Source of the DNA: Buttiauxella agrestis ATCC 33320
GTDB lineage: Bacteria > Pseudomonadota > Gammaproteobacteria > Enterobacterales > Enterobacteriaceae
DNA: 46,562 nt
Assembly: GCF_000735355.1 (NCBI RefSeq)
Contig: NZ_JMPI01000053.1
Coordinates: 1 to 46,562, forward strand
Direction: 5' to 3'
The notes beneath the pieces were generated by a model. It had not been told where the DNA came from and searched no databases. It saw only the letters and a program-made list of their open reading frames with translations. Below are positions 19,195 to 32,500 of this stretch, piece after piece (within the stretch, counting starts at the first letter, position 1; each line of letters starts with the position of its first letter). The translations under genes were made by a program, and so were the position numbers.

Positions 19195-20856
19195 ATGCTG
19201 GCACAACTCACCATCAGTAACTTCGCAATCGTTCGTGAACTGGAAATCGATTTTCATCACGGCATGACCGCCATTACCGGTGAAACAGGTGCCGGTAAAT
19301 CTATTGCTATTGATGCCTTAGGATTGTGTCTTGGCGGCCGCGCTGAAGCTGATATGGTTCGTCAGGGTGCCAGCCGCGCTGATCTTTGCGCCCGCTTCTC
19401 TTTGAAAGACACCCCTGCCGCCCTGCGTTGGCTAGAAGAAAATCAACTTGATGATGGTCGTGAATGCTTGCTGCGCCGCGTTATCAGCAGCGATGGCCGC
19501 TCACGTGGCTTTATTAACGGCACGGCGGTTCCTCTTTCTCAATTGCGCGACCTCGGCCAGATGCTGATTCAAATTCATGGTCAACATGCGCACCAGCTTT
19601 TGTTAAAACCAGAGCATCAAAAAAATCTGCTGGATGGATATGCGGGTGAATCCGCACTGCTTTTGAAAATGGCAGAGAACTATCGCGACTGGCATCAAAG
19701 CTGCCGCACTCTGGCACAACACCAACAACTTGCTCAGGAACGCGCATCCCGCAGCGAATTACTGAATTATCAATTGAAAGAACTCAATGAGTTCTCACCG
19801 ATTGCAGGTGAATTTGAGCAAATCGACGAAGAGTACAAACGTCTGGCCAACAGCGGGCAATTGATCTCCGTCAGCCAGCAAGCGCTGGCGATCCTTGCTG
19901 ATGGCGAAGACAATAACCTGCAAAGCCAGCTGTATACCGTTCGTCATTTGATGGAAGAACTGGCGGGAATGGATAGCAAACTCTCCGGCGTATTAAATAT
20001 GCTCGAAGAAGCTAACATTCAGATTTCGGAAGCCAGTGACGAGCTACGCCACTACTGTGACCGCCTCGATCTTGATCCGAACCGTTTGTACGAACTGGAA
20101 CAGCGCATCTCGCGGCAAATCTCGCTGGCACGCAAACACCATATTTCTCCGGAAGAGCTGCCCGCTTTTCATCAGCAATTGCTCGAAGAACTTCAACAGT
20201 TAGACGATCAGGCCAGCTCTCAGGATGAACTGATGCAGGCGGTAGCCATCCATCATCAGCAAGCGCTTAGCACCGCACGCGAGTTACACCAGCGTCGCGC
20301 GCACTACGCGGCTGAACTTTGTGAGCTGATCACCGAAAGCATGCATTCTTTGTCTATGCCTCACGGCAAACTCGCCATTGACGTTGAATTCAATGAAAAC
20401 CACCTGACAGCAGAAGGTGCGGACCGCATTGATTTCCGCGTCAGCACCAACCCTGGTCAGCCGTTGCAACCGCTGGCGAAAGTGGCCTCGGGTGGCGAGC
20501 TTTCACGTATTGCGCTGGCAATTCAAGTGATCACCGCACGTAAAATGGAAACACCAGCGCTGATTTTCGATGAAGTGGATGTCGGTATCAGCGGCCCAAC
20601 AGCGGCAGTGGTGGGTAAATTATTGCGCCAGCTCGGCGAATCAACCCAGGTTATGTGCGTCACGCATCTGCCGCAAGTTGCAGGCTGTGGCCATCATCAC
20701 TTCTTTGTCAGTAAAGAAACCGACGGTGAAATGACAGAAACTCACATGCAGCCGCTTGATAAGCGCTCACGCTTGCAAGAATTGGCTCGTTTACTTGGTG
20801 GCAGCGAAGTCACCCGTAATACACTGGCTAACGCAAAAGAGTTGTTGGCGGCATAA
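19195..20856 (+). CDS. recN: RecN, SMC-like DNA repair ATPase
   Basis: 553-residue SMC-family protein that holds broken DNA ends and sister chromosomes together during double-strand break repair by RecA. It has Walker A GETGAGKS (29-36), a coiled-coil middle (about 150-370) and a C-terminal head with the ABC signature [12 protein letters not shown] and Walker [12 protein letters not shown]. Length equals E. coli RecN. The ribosome site AGGAAAG precedes the ATG. It is under LexA control. Confidence 0.98.
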   Translation: MLAQLTISNFAIVRELEIDFHHGMTAITGETGAGKSIAIDALGLCLGGRAEADMVRQGASRADLCARFSLKDTPAALRWLEENQLDDGRECLLRRVISSDGRSRGFINGTAVPLSQLRDLGQMLIQIHGQHAHQLLLKPEHQKNLLDGYAGESALLLKMAENYRDWHQSCRTLAQHQQLAQERASRSELLNYQLKELNEFSPIAGEFEQIDEEYKRLANSGQLISVSQQALAILADGEDNNLQSQLYTVRHLMEELAGMDSKLSGVLNMLEEANIQISEASDELRHYCDRLDLDPNRLYELEQRISRQISLARKHHISPEELPAFHQQLLEELQQLDDQASSQDELMQAVAIHHQQALSTARELHQRRAHYAAELCELITESMHSLSMPHGKLAIDVEFNENHLTAEGADRIDFRVSTNPGQPLQPLAKVASGGELSRIALAIQVITARKMETPALIFDEVDVGISGPTAAVVGKLLRQLGESTQVMCVTHLPQVAGCGHHHFFVSKETDGEMTETHMQPLDKRSRLQELARLLGGSEVTRNTLANAKELLAA

Positions 20857-20914
20857 CCTCATCGTTCAAAAAAGCACCAATCAGCTAGCATATTGTTAAT
20901 TGAGCAGGTTTTAA

Positions 20915-20943
20915 GCCAACTTTTTTGCCGTACCAGGGTCAGA
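20915..20943 (+). promoter_or_regulatory. Sigma-E-like promoter of bamE
   Basis: GCCAACTT (20915-20922), 15 bp, then GTCAGA (20938-20943), resembling the envelope-stress consensus GGAACTT-N15/16-GTCAAA. It lies about 100 bp upstream of bamE, a known sigma-E target in E. coli. Assigned from sequence likeness only. Confidence 0.5.
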
Positions 20944-21044
20944 GTTAAGCGCCTTAATGTTTTAAACTGCGTAAAGGTTTATTATCATCGGCATATTATG
21001 AATGAGCCATGTGCTGCTCGGGCCCGAAAAGGAATCAAATCACT

Positions 21045-21386
21045 ATGCGCTGTAAAACGCTGACTGCTGCCGCAGCGGTTCTTCTTATGCTGACCGCAGG
21101 CTGTTCCACTCTGGAGCGAGTGGTTTACCGCCCCGACATTAACCAGGGGAACTACCTGACACAGAACGATGTGTCAAAGATTCGTACTGGCATGACTCAA
21201 CAACAAGTTGCGTATGCTCTGGGTACGCCAATGATGACCGATCCATTCGGTACAAGTACCTGGTTCTATGTCTTCCGCCAGCAACCAGGGCATGAAGGCG
21301 TAACTCAGCAAACACTGACTCTGAGTTTCAACAGCAGCGGTGTGTTGACCAACATCGACAACAAACCGAAGCTGGAAAAAGAATAA
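21045..21386 (+). CDS. bamE: BamE (SmpA/OmlA), BAM complex lipoprotein
   Basis: 113-residue outer-membrane lipoprotein that stabilises the BamA-BamD contact. The signal peptide ends LTAGC with Cys20 lipidated. The SmpA/OmlA fold follows ([25 protein letters not shown]). The start at 21045 (MRCKTLT) matches E. coli. A 12-codon extension is not conserved, and AGGA lies 11 bp before the chosen ATG. Confidence 0.96.
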   Translation: MRCKTLTAAAAVLLMLTAGCSTLERVVYRPDINQGNYLTQNDVSKIRTGMTQQQVAYALGTPMMTDPFGTSTWFYVFRQQPGHEGVTQQTLTLSFNSSGVLTNIDNKPKLEKE

Positions 21387-21391
21387 CCAAC

Positions 21392-21420
21392 AAAAAAGGT
21401 GCCGATGGGCACCTTTTTTT
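21392..21420. terminator. Bidirectional terminator between bamE and rnfH
   Basis: Twelve-bp stem AAAAAAGGTGCC/GGCACCTTTTTT with a GATG loop and a T run. It serves the convergent bamE and ratA-rnfH transcripts. Confidence 0.92.
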
Positions 21421-21446
21421 GGCTACTGTTTTGACTACTTATTTGT

Positions 21447-21737
21447 CTACTTCTGAGCAGCCTTTTCAGCGCGCTGGCGTCTTAACTCTTTCGGGTCAGC
21501 AATGAGCGGCCGATAAATCTCCACCCGATCTCCGTCGTTAAGCGTGTCGGTCAGTTTTACCGGTCGGCTAAAAATCCCAACCTTATTCTTCGTCAAATCA
21601 ATATCGGTACGCAATTCAAGGATGCCCGATGCGGCAATCGCCTGCTCAACGGTACTCCCGTACGCCAGCCGAACTTTAAGCAAGTACTGCTTTTCAGGCA
21701 GCGCATAAACCACTTCGACCTTAATTTCAGGCGACAC
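21447..21737 (-). CDS. rnfH: RnfH (YfjF), beta-grasp family protein
   Basis: 96-residue ubiquitin-like-fold protein of unknown exact role. The start is taken as the GTG at 21735-21737: it has AGAGG 8 bp upstream and gives [16 protein letters not shown], matching the E. coli protein. It overlaps the end of ratA by 11 nt in another frame, which implies translational coupling. The pairing with ratA, like a toxin-antitoxin pair, has been noted in the literature without a firm antitoxin role. Confidence 0.88.
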   Translation of the reverse strand: MSPEIKVEVVYALPEKQYLLKVRLAYGSTVEQAIAASGILELRTDIDLTKNKVGIFSRPVKLTDTLNDGDRVEIYRPLIADPKELRRQRAEKAAQK

Positions 21738-22164
21738 TGTAGACCTCTTTCGCACGCACGGTAAACGCCTGAACCATGTTACCCGCAAGCTCTTTGAAGA
21801 TACGCCCAAACGCCAACTCAATAAGTTTGTTGGTAAATTCAAAATCAAGTTGGAACTCAATACGGCATGCTTCAGCGCTTAATGGCGTGAACTTCCAGCC
21901 CCCCATTAATGACTTAAACGGCCCATCGACAAGATGCATCAAAATACTTTGATTGCTGGTCAAGGTGTTACGCGTCGTGAAAGTTTTGCTGATCCCAGCT
22001 TTGGAAACATCGACAGCCGCCGTCATCTGTTCGGCCGACGCGTTAAGCACCCGGCTGCCAGTGCAACCCGGTAAAAAATCTGGATAGGATTTCACGTCGT
22101 TCACTAATTGATACATCTGCTCCGCGCTGTAAGGCACTAGCGCAGTACGGGTAATCTGAGGCAT
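21727..22164 (-). CDS. ratA: RatA (YfjG), START/SRPBCC-family protein; ribosome association toxin
   Basis: 145-residue protein of the START-like lipid-binding superfamily, related to mitochondrial Coq10. In E. coli it is reported to block 50S/30S association when overproduced and to affect ubiquinone function. The sequence begins [21 protein letters not shown], a typical START N-terminus. It is divergent from smpB and coupled to rnfH. Confidence 0.92.
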   Translation of the reverse strand: MPQITRTALVPYSAEQMYQLVNDVKSYPDFLPGCTGSRVLNASAEQMTAAVDVSKAGISKTFTTRNTLTSNQSILMHLVDGPFKSLMGGWKFTPLSAEACRIEFQLDFEFTNKLIELAFGRIFKELAGNMVQAFTVRAKEVYSVA

Positions 22165-22318
22165 AGCATTTCCTGAGAGTCACAAAACGGGCAAATAATA
22201 ACATTTATCATCACGCAAAGAAAAACTCTTAGCCTGGAGCCGTGCTAAGATATGCCTTCATCCTCGCAGCGAAGCGGGGTGTATTTGAACTCCTGGATTA
22301 CATATACTGAGCAGCACT

Positions 22319-22801
22319 ATGACAAAGAAAAAAGCATTCAAACCAGGTTCAGCCACCATTGCGCAAAACAAACGCGCCCGCCATGAATACTTTATCGAAG
22401 ATGAGTATGAAGCGGGGCTAGTGCTACAAGGCTGGGAAGTAAAATCTCTACGTGCCGGGAAGGCCAACATAGGTGATAGCTACGTCATTTTGAAAGACGG
22501 CGAAGCATACTTGTTCGGTGCCAACTTTACCCCACTAAATGTGGCTTCAAGCCATGTGGTCTGCGACCCTACACGCACGCGTAAACTCCTGCTTAATCAG
22601 CGCGAACTGGACAATCTTTACGGCCGTATCAACCGTGATGGTTATACCGTCGTGGCTCTGTCGATGTACTGGAAAAATGCCTGGTGTAAAGTCAAAATCG
22701 GCGTTGCAAAAGGTAAGAAACAGCACGACAAGCGTACAGATTTGAAAGACAAAGAGTGGGCGGTGGATAAAGCTCGCATCATGAAACACGCCGGTCGATA
22801 A
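22319..22801 (+). CDS. smpB: SmpB, tmRNA-binding protein
   Basis: 160-residue OB-fold protein that binds the tRNA-like end of tmRNA and takes it to stalled ribosomes for trans-translation. Conserved segments include [26 protein letters not shown] and the basic C-terminal tail [17 protein letters not shown] that enters the mRNA channel. In E. coli ssrA follows directly. Here its partner RNA is 17 kb away, beyond the bap locus. Confidence 0.97.
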   Translation: MTKKKAFKPGSATIAQNKRARHEYFIEDEYEAGLVLQGWEVKSLRAGKANIGDSYVILKDGEAYLFGANFTPLNVASSHVVCDPTRTRKLLLNQRELDNLYGRINRDGYTVVALSMYWKNAWCKVKIGVAKGKKQHDKRTDLKDKEWAVDKARIMKHAGR

Positions 22802-22827
22802 CCCTTATTCTATAACCTCCAGATATC

Positions 22828-22866
22828 ATTACCGGTTCTTATTACTAAGAACCGGTAATGTATTTT
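22828..22866 (+). terminator. smpB terminator hairpin
   Basis: Perfect 13-bp inverted repeat ATTACCGGTTCTT/AAGAACCGGTAAT with a 6-nt loop, 26 bp after the smpB stop and followed by the T-rich GTATTTTATATT. Confidence 0.75.
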
Positions 22867-23583
22867 ATATTCATGTTTTATAAATAAGTTAAATATAAAA
22901 TTATCATTCTGAACAATTAGTTTCGGTAAGTTATTTATGGAAAATATATTCCACACGTTTATTAGTTGTGTGCTACCCCTCATAAACACATTCAGTGTTA
23001 TCCGCAACAACCCGCTTCGTTGGATAAACCCTGCTTAATAAAAGCAAAATTTTTCACCTCTATTTCAACTCAAACAGATAAATGAACAACTTTCCCATCG
23101 GGAAATAACCTTATAAAAAAAGCGCCTTCAGTTGTTCTAGTCATCATATCCCCAGCCCAAAAAAAACCCTGTAACACATTGAATGAATACAAATTTAACC
23201 ACCGCTAACTGTATAGCCACCCTTCAGGTAAATCCCGAAAATCTAGTCCCGATAACTCATGTTTTGGCAAAATGATAGTTCATAGATACTAAAGATTTTC
23301 TTTAGCAATCCTTAATTTGCGCTTTCATACTTTCCTGTCTATATCTTCAATAACCCTGAAATAAAATGATAAGAAAGTATGAAGTTTCCATTTATATAAA
23401 TATGTGACCCGGTAGAAAACCTAATTTATCAATAATGCTAGTCGTCATCATTCTGATGTCCGGATTCGCTCGCTTCAAATTTATAGATCAATGGAATCAT
23501 TTTAACACTTTGTTCAGGGGAAGTTATTTGCGTGCATCAGCTGTGTCAAAGCCCCTACGTTCACATTGAATGGAGTGATAATA
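22867..23583 (+). promoter_or_regulatory. Long AT-rich leader/promoter region of bapA
   Basis: About 720 bp with no convincing gene. It is clearly more AT-rich than its flanks and holds two palindromes: CTAAAG-N5-CTTTAG at 23289-23305, and an 11-bp inverted repeat TTCATACTTTC (23324-23334) / GAAAGTATGAA (23373-23383). In Salmonella, bapA is activated by the curli/cellulose regulator CsgD, and long AT-rich leaders of such genes often bind H-NS. I could not fix the promoter. The bapA ribosome site TGGAG is at 23571-23575. Confidence 0.5.
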
Positions 23584-26500
23584 ATGCGTTCAATATCAAT
23601 CATCTCAAAACTGACTGGCGTAACGAATAATGTTGAAAGCTCAGAAATCACGCTGAATGCTCCCTCAATTGTAGAACTCAGGGCCGAGCGTGCTGATATC
23701 GCCAGTATTGCTCGCACTAATCAGGATATGGTTATCACTCTGCGAGATGGTGAAGTGATTACCGTTAAAAATTTCTATGCGTTTGCCGATCAAGGCGGCA
23801 ACCAATTAGTTCTTGAAGACAGCAAAGGCGCGCTGTGGTGGGTGCAGGATACCGACTCAGCTTTTCACTTCGAACACATCGCCAATATTGATGAGCTGAT
23901 GGCCGCCACGGGTGCCGAATCCCATGGCGGCGGAGCGATTTGGCCCTGGGTGCTGGGCGGAGTCGCGGTTGCTGGGGGGATTGCCCTTGCTGCTGGCGGA
24001 GGCGGCGGAGGTGGTGGCGGAGGTGGTGGCGGGAGCGACAACTCTAACGGCAACGGTGGCCCTGGTTCACCAAACCCTCCACCGCCAGCGGCTGACACCA
24101 CCCCACCCGCAGCACCGACAAATCTGAACGTCTCGGCTGACGGTAAAACTATTACCGGCAGCGCAGAACCTGGCAGTACCGTGACCATTACCGATAGCGC
24201 AGGCCAGATTATCGGAACCGGCATAGCGGGCAGCGATGGAAGTTTCACCATTCCACTGACCAATCCGCAAATTAACGGCGAAGATCTCACGGCTCACGCC
24301 ACCGATCCCGCAGGAAACACTGGCCCTGATGCCACAGTCACCGCCCCGCTAATTCCCGATCCTGTCGAACCCATTGTAACCGCTGTAAATGATGACGCTG
24401 ACCCGACAACCGGCCTGGTTTTGGACGGACAATCGACGAACGATAATACTCCGACAATAGAAGGCGTCGCCCTTGCAAACTCCACTGTGCGTATTTTCGA
24501 CAACGGTCAGCAAATTGGCACCGTAGTCGCTGATGCCAGCGGCAACTGGAGCTTTACACCAGACACTCCCCTCGATGATGGAGCGCATAATTTCACCGCC
24601 ACCGCCACCAATGAAAAAGGTGAAAGTGACCCATCCGGCAGCTATACCGTCACTATTGATAGCCAGGGGCCAGCCGCCCCCGAAAATCTCGATGTGTCTG
24701 ATGATGGAGCAAGAGTCACAGGCATCGCCGAAGCGGGCTGCACGGTGATTATCAGGGACGCCGACGGTAACGAAATTGGCGAAGGGACCGCGGATGCCAT
24801 CACTGGAGCATTCTCCGTCAACATTTCTCCGGCACAAACCGCGGGTGAAACGCTGGTCGCGGTTGCCATCGACCCACTGGGGAATATGGGTGACGAGGCC
24901 GAGTTCACCTATTTTGACTCCCCCCCGCCCTCCACTCCCCTGATTTCTAGCGTCGTAGACGACGCCGCACCAACAACCGGCAACCTGACGAATGGTCAGC
25001 TTAGCAACGATCCTCGCCCAACGCTGAACGGCAGCGCTGAAATCGGCAATACGGTAACCATTTTCGATAATGGCGTTTCGATTGGCACGGCGCTTGTCAA
25101 TAACAACGGGGAATGGAGTTTCACACCGGGTTCAAATCTGAGCGATGGAAACCATATTTTCACCGTCATCGCCACTGATGCGGCGGGTAATTCCAGTGTG
25201 TCACCGTCGGCAAGTTTTGAAATTCAGATAGACGCCACGGCACCTGCACTTCCGTCCATCACAAGCGTCTTTAGCGATAACGGTACACAGCAGACTCCTA
25301 TCCTGGCCAACCGCGAAACGAACCAAGACCTTCCTTCTCTCAAAGGGTTAGCGGAACCCAACACCACGCTGACTCTTAAAGATAATGGCATTGAGATTGG
25401 AACTATCGCCGTAGATGGAAGTGGCAACTGGAGTTATACCCCAACTGCGCCGCTGGGAAATGGCAGCCATAATTTAACCCTAACCGCAACGGATGAAGCG
25501 GGCAACGTCAGCCAACCTTCCGCAGGTTTCGCCTTTACGATTGACACCACTCCCCCCGCCGCCCCAACCGGATTACAAGTGTCCACCGATGGTCTGCATG
25601 TCACCGGCACGGCGGAAGCCGGCAGCATTATTACCGTCACCGACGGGAATGGCGTGGTGTTGGGAACGGGCACGGCGGATATCAATGGCGCATTTGACGT
25701 CACTCCGCTAACAACCGCACAAACTAACGGCGAAGCGCTGTTGGTCAGCGCCACAGATGCGGCAGGTAACGAAGGCCCGAATACCGGCGTACTGGCCCAG
25801 GACACCACCGACCCTGGCGCCCCGACCAATCTGGCGGTTAACGACGAAGGAACTGTGGTCACCGGTAACGCCGAACCCGGCAGTACCGTGACGGTTAGCG
25901 ACAGTAGCGGCAACCCGCTGGGTGATGGAAAAGCCGGGGATGACGGCAGCTTTAGCGTCACCATAACGCCTGCACAAACCAACGGCGAAACGCTGGAAGT
26001 CACCGCCACGGATAAAGCCGGGAACACCGGGCCAGAAGCGCCGGTTGATGCCCCCGACTCCACGCCACCAGCGGTTCCGATGATCGGCGCTGTGGTTGAC
26101 GATGCTGCCAATATCACAGGCAATCTGAACAACGGCGATACTACCAACGACAATAAACCGACGCTGCAAGGCACCGCCGAACCAGGTGCAACAATCAACA
26201 TCTATGACAACGGCGGGACCACGCCAATCGGCACTGTTACCGCTGACCCTGGCGGCATCTGGAGTTTCACGCCGACGACTGCGCTGGGGCAAGGGCTGCA
26301 TAACCTGACGGTCACCGCGACCGATGCCGATAACAACATAAGCCCAGCCGCATCGTTTAGCCTGAGTGTCGACTCCGTCGCCCCGCTCGCTCCGGCAATC
26401 ACTTTAGTGAGTGATGATGTTGGAACAATTACCGGTTCCGTGCCGAATAATGGCGTCACTAACGACACGACCCCAACCCTCCAGGGCACCGGTGAACCGG

Positions 26501-29500
26501 GCTCGACGGTGACTCTGACGCTCGACGGCACAACGACGCTGACGACGTTTACTGTCGATGCCTCCGGCACCTGGAGTTACACGCTGACCACCGCACTTAG
26601 CGAAAGCGAGCATCGCTTTACGGTCACGGCTTCAGACTCTGCGGGTAACGTCATTGCTCCGTCTACCGAGTTTGTGATTACGGTAGACACCACGCCGCCA
26701 GCAACCCCGGTCATTACTGGCGCGGTGGATGATATCGGCAGCGTAACCGCCCCGCTTGGCAACAATTCTTCCACCGATGATACCCGTCCGCAATTCAACG
26801 GCACCGGGGCGCCAGGCTCAACCATCACGCTTTACGATGGCGCAACAGCCATCGGCTCATTCACCATCGGAATAGATGGCCAATGGAGTATCACGCCAGC
26901 GCAACCTCTGACGGAGGGAGCGCACGCACTTACCGCGGTGGCTACCGATGCGGCGGGCAACGCCAGCCCTGCGGCCAACTTTAATCTGACGATAGACACC
27001 ACGCCTCCGGCTGCACCGTTGATTGTGAACGCCGTGGGTGAAGTCGGCGGTGCCAACGCCACACTGGTCAGCGGCGGCAGCATACAAAACGGGACTCCAA
27101 CGCTTTCAGGAACCGGGGAAGTGGGGGCCACCATCAGGATTTACGATAATGGCGGCACCACGCCTATTGGCACGATTACCGTTCCGGCTGGCGGAAACTG
27201 GACATTTACCCCAACGACGGCGTTGACTGAAGGCGCTCATACGCTCACCGCCGTGGCAACCGATCCGGTAGGTAACGTCGGCCTTCCATCGGCTGGCTTT
27301 ACGTTAACCGTGGACTCCTCGATCCCAGCCACACCGGGCATTCCAACCGTGACTGACGATGTGTCCCCAGGGCTTGGAACCATCGCCAATAACGGCAGCA
27401 CCAACGACACCACACCGACCTTCTCCGGCACGGGAACGGCGGGCGATACCATCACGATCCTCGATAATGGCGATCCTATTGGCACCACGACCGTCCTGGC
27501 AGATGGCACCTGGAGCTTTACGCCGGGTACGCCATTCACCACGCCAGACCATTCGGTAAGCGTGACCGAAAGCGATGCAGCGGGTAACAAAAGCCCGGCC
27601 TCAGGCACCATTAACTTCACCCTCGATACCGAGCCGCCTGCTGCGCCAACCATTGATTCCGCGGACGATAACGTCGGTGCGCTGCAACAAACATTGCTGA
27701 CCAATGGCGTCACCGATGACAATACGCCGACCTTCCACGGCACTGGAATCAATGGCGATACCATCACGCTGTACAACGGCAGCACCGTGCTTGGCACCGC
27801 TCTCGTCACAGGTGGTGTGTGGACGATTACGCCTGCTACCGCGTTGCCGAACGGCACGCTGAATCTGACCGCCACCGCAACCGATCCGGCGGGGAACGTC
27901 GGCAGCCCGTCGGCAAACTTTACGTTGACCGTTGATAACACGCCGCTCACCGCTCCGGTGGTGACAGAAATTGTTGATAACGAAGGCGTCATTCAAACTC
28001 CGCTAACGAGTGGCAGCGTTACCGACGACAAAACCCCGACCTTCAACGGCACTGGCACCGTTGGCAGCACGATTAATATTTATGACAACGGCGGAGCCAC
28101 GCCCATTGCGACAACAACCGTTGGCGCGAATGGTACCTGGAGCGTGACGTTGCCTGAGCTGGCAGAAAACGGGCATTCGCTTACGATTGGCGCAACCGAT
28201 CCGGCGGGTAACTCGGTTGGGCCATCTGCGCCAATTTTGATTACGGTGGATACAGCTCCGCCAGCCGCGCCGACTGTTTTAGTCCCTGATGGCACAGTTG
28301 TCAGCGGCACTGCCGAAGTTGGCAGTACTGTCATCATCAGAAACAGTACAACGGAGCTGGGCCGTGGCATCGCTGATGCCGATGGGAAATGGGCTATCAC
28401 TCTGTCGCCTGCCCAGTTACCTGGCACATCGCTGATAGCGATAGCGCAGGATATTGCAGGAAACCAAAGCCCATCAGCAGGCTTTGATACAACTCTCTCA
28501 CTCACCCTTCAACCTCCAACCATTGACCATGTTGTGGATGACGCGGGAACAATTACCGGAGATATCGCCAATGGAAAAACAACCAACGACACCACGCCGA
28601 CACTGAATGGCTCAAACGCTGCATCTCTCGCAACCGTTCATATCTTTGTGGATGGTGCAGAAGTTGCCACTGTGACTGCCACTCTTTCAGGCACATGGAG
28701 CTACCAGATCCCAGCAGCGCTGGCCCAAGGCTCGCATACCTTTGCCGTCAGCCAGAGCACACTCCTTGAGACCAGCGGCCAGTCGCCGGCCTTTACTGTC
28801 ATCGTAGATACAGCCGCACCGACGATTCCAGTTATCACATCTGTTACTGACGATGTGGCACCGATAACAGGCAATGTCAGTAGCGGGCAAGCCACCAACG
28901 ATCCGCGCCCAACCCTTACCGGCAGCGGGGAAGCAGGCTCGACAATCACCATCCTTGATAACGGCTCGTCAATCGGCACCGCCGTAGTAGGCGCTGGGGG
29001 CACCTGGACCTTTACGCCGACGGTGGATTTGGGCAATGGCTCACATCCGATAACCGTCACCTCAACCGATGCCGCCGGGAACGTCAGCGTACCGTCTGCA
29101 GGTTTTTCATTAAACGTGGATACCACCGCGCCACTTGCACCAGTGATTAGCAGCGTGACGGATGACACCACCACGCCAGGAGCGGTGGTTTCTGGTCAAC
29201 CAACCAACGACAACACGCCAACCTTTAGCGGAACCGTTGAACCCAATACCACGCTGATTATTAGCGATAACGGTACGGTGGTTGCGACGATTCCTGTCGG
29301 TATATCCGGTAACTGGACATGGACACCAAATCCAGCGCTGACCGAAGGCAGCCACCCGCTCACACTCACCACCACCGACGCGGCGGGGAACGTGAGCCCG
29401 GCGACTACCTTTACTGCGGTGGTCGATACCAGCGCGCCGATACTTCCGGCGATCACGTTGGTGGTTGATGACCAGACACAAACGGGAACCGATCTAACGT

Positions 29501-32500
29501 TAACCAGCGGGCAAGCGACCAAGGATACGTTGCCAACATTGAGCGGCACCAGCGAAGCCAACGCCATTATCACGCTCAAAGATGGCAATACGATTATTGG
29601 CACCACGACGGCGAACGGTGCAGGTGAGTGGTCATTGGATCCGACTACCGCTCTTGGCCAGGGCAGCCACAACCTGACCGTAACCGCCACAGACGCCGCC
29701 GGAAACGTCAGCAATCCATCCGGTGTCTTTACGGTCGTCATCGACTCGGTGGCACCAATCGCCCCGTTGATTGTGACCGTCACCGACAACACCGTGCCAA
29801 ACATTGGGCCAATCACCAGCGGCGTGCCAACCAACGAAACGCGTCCGGTGATTACCGGCTCAGGGGAAGTGGGCGCGACCATTACGGTTTCTGACGGCAA
29901 CCAGGTGCTGGGCACGACCACCGTGGGTGCTGGCGGAACGTGGAGCTTTACGCCAGGCACACCGCTCACCAGCGGGTCGCATAATTTGACCGTTACCGCC
30001 ACGGATGCCACCGGAAACGTCAGTGCGCCATCAGCAGGCTTTAACGTGGTGATCGATTTAGCTGCACCAACTGCACCAGCCATCACCACGGTTTCTGACG
30101 ATGCGGGTTCAGCCACCGGTGATTTGGCTAATAACCAGGTGACGGACGACACTCGCCCGGCGCTAAGCGGCACCGCCGAAGCCGGTTCAAGCGTCAATAT
30201 TTACGATAACGGCGCATTGATTGGCACCGTGACTGCAACGGGCGGCGTGTGGAACTTTACGCCACCAGCAGGCGCACCGTTGGGTAACGGTAATCACGCG
30301 TTTACCGTCACCGCCACCGATGCGGCGGGCAATATCAGCGCGTTGTCGCCAGCCTTCAATATTGTGGTGGACACTGCCGCCCCAACGTCCCCAATCGTGA
30401 TTCAGGCATTCGATGATGTCGGCCCGGTTACGGGGCCGTTAGTCAGCGGGCAAACCACCAACGACAAACAGCCGTTGCTCAGTGGTACGGCTGAAGCCAA
30501 CTCCACGGTGAATATTTACGACAACGGCGGCACCACACCTATCGGCACCGTCACCGCCTTGCCGAACGGCACCTGGAGCTTCACTCCTTCTGGCGATTTG
30601 GGCGAAGGGACGCATGTGTTCACCGCCACCTCTACCGATGCGGCAGGCAACCTGGGGGCAGTATCAGGCACCTTTACGCTGAATATCGACAGCTTTGCAC
30701 CGGCCACGCCAACGCTCACCACGGTAGTGGACGATGTGGCTGGCGGCGCAGTAGGTTCGCTGGGCAACGGGCAAGTCACCAACGATGCGCGGCCTACGCT
30801 TAACGGCACGGCAGAAGCAGGCAGCACGCTTGCCATCTTTGACGGCGCAACACAAATTGGCACCGTGACGGTTCCTGTTGGCGGCAACTGGACATTCACC
30901 CCGACCACGCCGCTGGCGACAGGTCTGCATACCTTTACGCTCACCTCAACGGATGCGGCGGGTAACGTCAGCCCCACCAGCGCGGGCTTTGCCATTGTGG
31001 TTGATACCACCGCGCCGACTGTCCCGATTATCACTTCGATTGTCGATGATGTTGCGGGTGGCGTGTCCAACGGTTCACTCGCCAATAACCAGGCGACCAA
31101 CGACAGATTGCCAACGCTTAACGGCACGGCGGAAGCCAATGCCACCGTGAACATTTATGACAACGGTGGAACGACGCCAATCGCCACAGTCACCGCATTA
31201 CCAGACGGCACCTGGACGTATACGCCGCCTGCGGGACAACTGCTTTCTGAAGGGCCGCACTCCTTCACCGTCACCGCTACCGATTTAGCGGGTAACATCA
31301 GCGCCCTTTCGCAGCCAGCGGCGATTGTCGTCGATGTCACACCGCCTGCGTTGCCGACCGGACTGGCGGTTAACGCAACCGGGACGAGCGTCACGGGAAC
31401 TGCCGAAGCGGGCAGCACCGTGACGATTACCAGCGGCGGAACGGTGCTCGGCACCGCAACGGCGGACGGCACAGGCGCGTTCACCGTCGCCATTTCTCCG
31501 GCACAAACCAACTCGCAAGTCTTACAAGCCTATGCTCAGGATGCGGCGGGCAACACAGGTAACGCCGCCAGCGTGACCGCACCTTCAACGGCGCTGCCTG
31601 GCGTGCCGGTCATCACCAGCGTGGTGGATGACTTCGCCGCAGTCACCGGGAATGTCGCCAACGGGCAAAGCACTAACGATGCCACGCCAACCATCAACGG
31701 CATCGCGGATGTCGGAGCGACTGTCAACGTCTACAACAATGGCGTGCTGATGGGCACCACTGTTGCGGGAGTCGGCGGGGTCTGGAGCTATACGCCAACG
31801 GGCGCGTTGAGTGAAGGCTCCCATGCCTTTACCGCGACGGCCACCAACGTCAACGGCACCGGCGGCTTCTCCACTCCGGCAACGGTCGTTGTGGATACCA
31901 TCGCACCGCTGGCACCAACAGCCTCCATCAGCGCCGATGGCACAACCATCAGCGGCACCGCCGAAGCCAACAGCACTGTGACCATTACATTGCCTGGCGG
32001 CGCAACCGTCACCACCACCGCCAACGCCGGGGGCAGTTACAGCCTGACGCTACCGACACGTGAAATTAGCGGGGAAGTGCTTTCCGTCAAAGCCACCGAT
32101 GCGGCGGGGAACACCTCGCCGTCCATTACGGCGACTGCGCCGGTTCTGCCACTGGCGGCAGACGACAACGTGGTGAACCTGGCGTTAACCACCGACGCGC
32201 AAGTGACAACTTCGCATGCCAGCGACTACGGCGTATTGCTGGTCGGCGCACTGGGTAATGTGGCGTCAGTTCTCGGCAATGACACCGCGCAGGTTGGCTT
32301 TAATATCGCCGCGGGTGGCAGCGGCAATATCACCATTGATGCCTCCGCCACGGGAGTGGTGATCTCCTTGCTCAATACGCTGGAAGTGGCGGTTCAGAAA
32401 TACGATGCAAATACCGGAACATGGAGCACCATTATCGACTCGTCGATGCCGCAGTTTGCCAACCTGCTAACGTTGGGTGCCAGCGGCGTGACGATGAATA

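Noticed and set aside
21447-22164. ratA-rnfH as a classical toxin-antitoxin module
   Set aside because: Gene order and overlap look suggestive, but both are conserved core genes and RnfH has no established antitoxin role. Kept as ordinary core genes.
24092-32150. Periodic repeats considered as a CRISPR array
   Set aside because: The period is about 255-310 bp, it lies in one continuous reading frame and translates to Ig-like domains. No short identical repeats with unique spacers.
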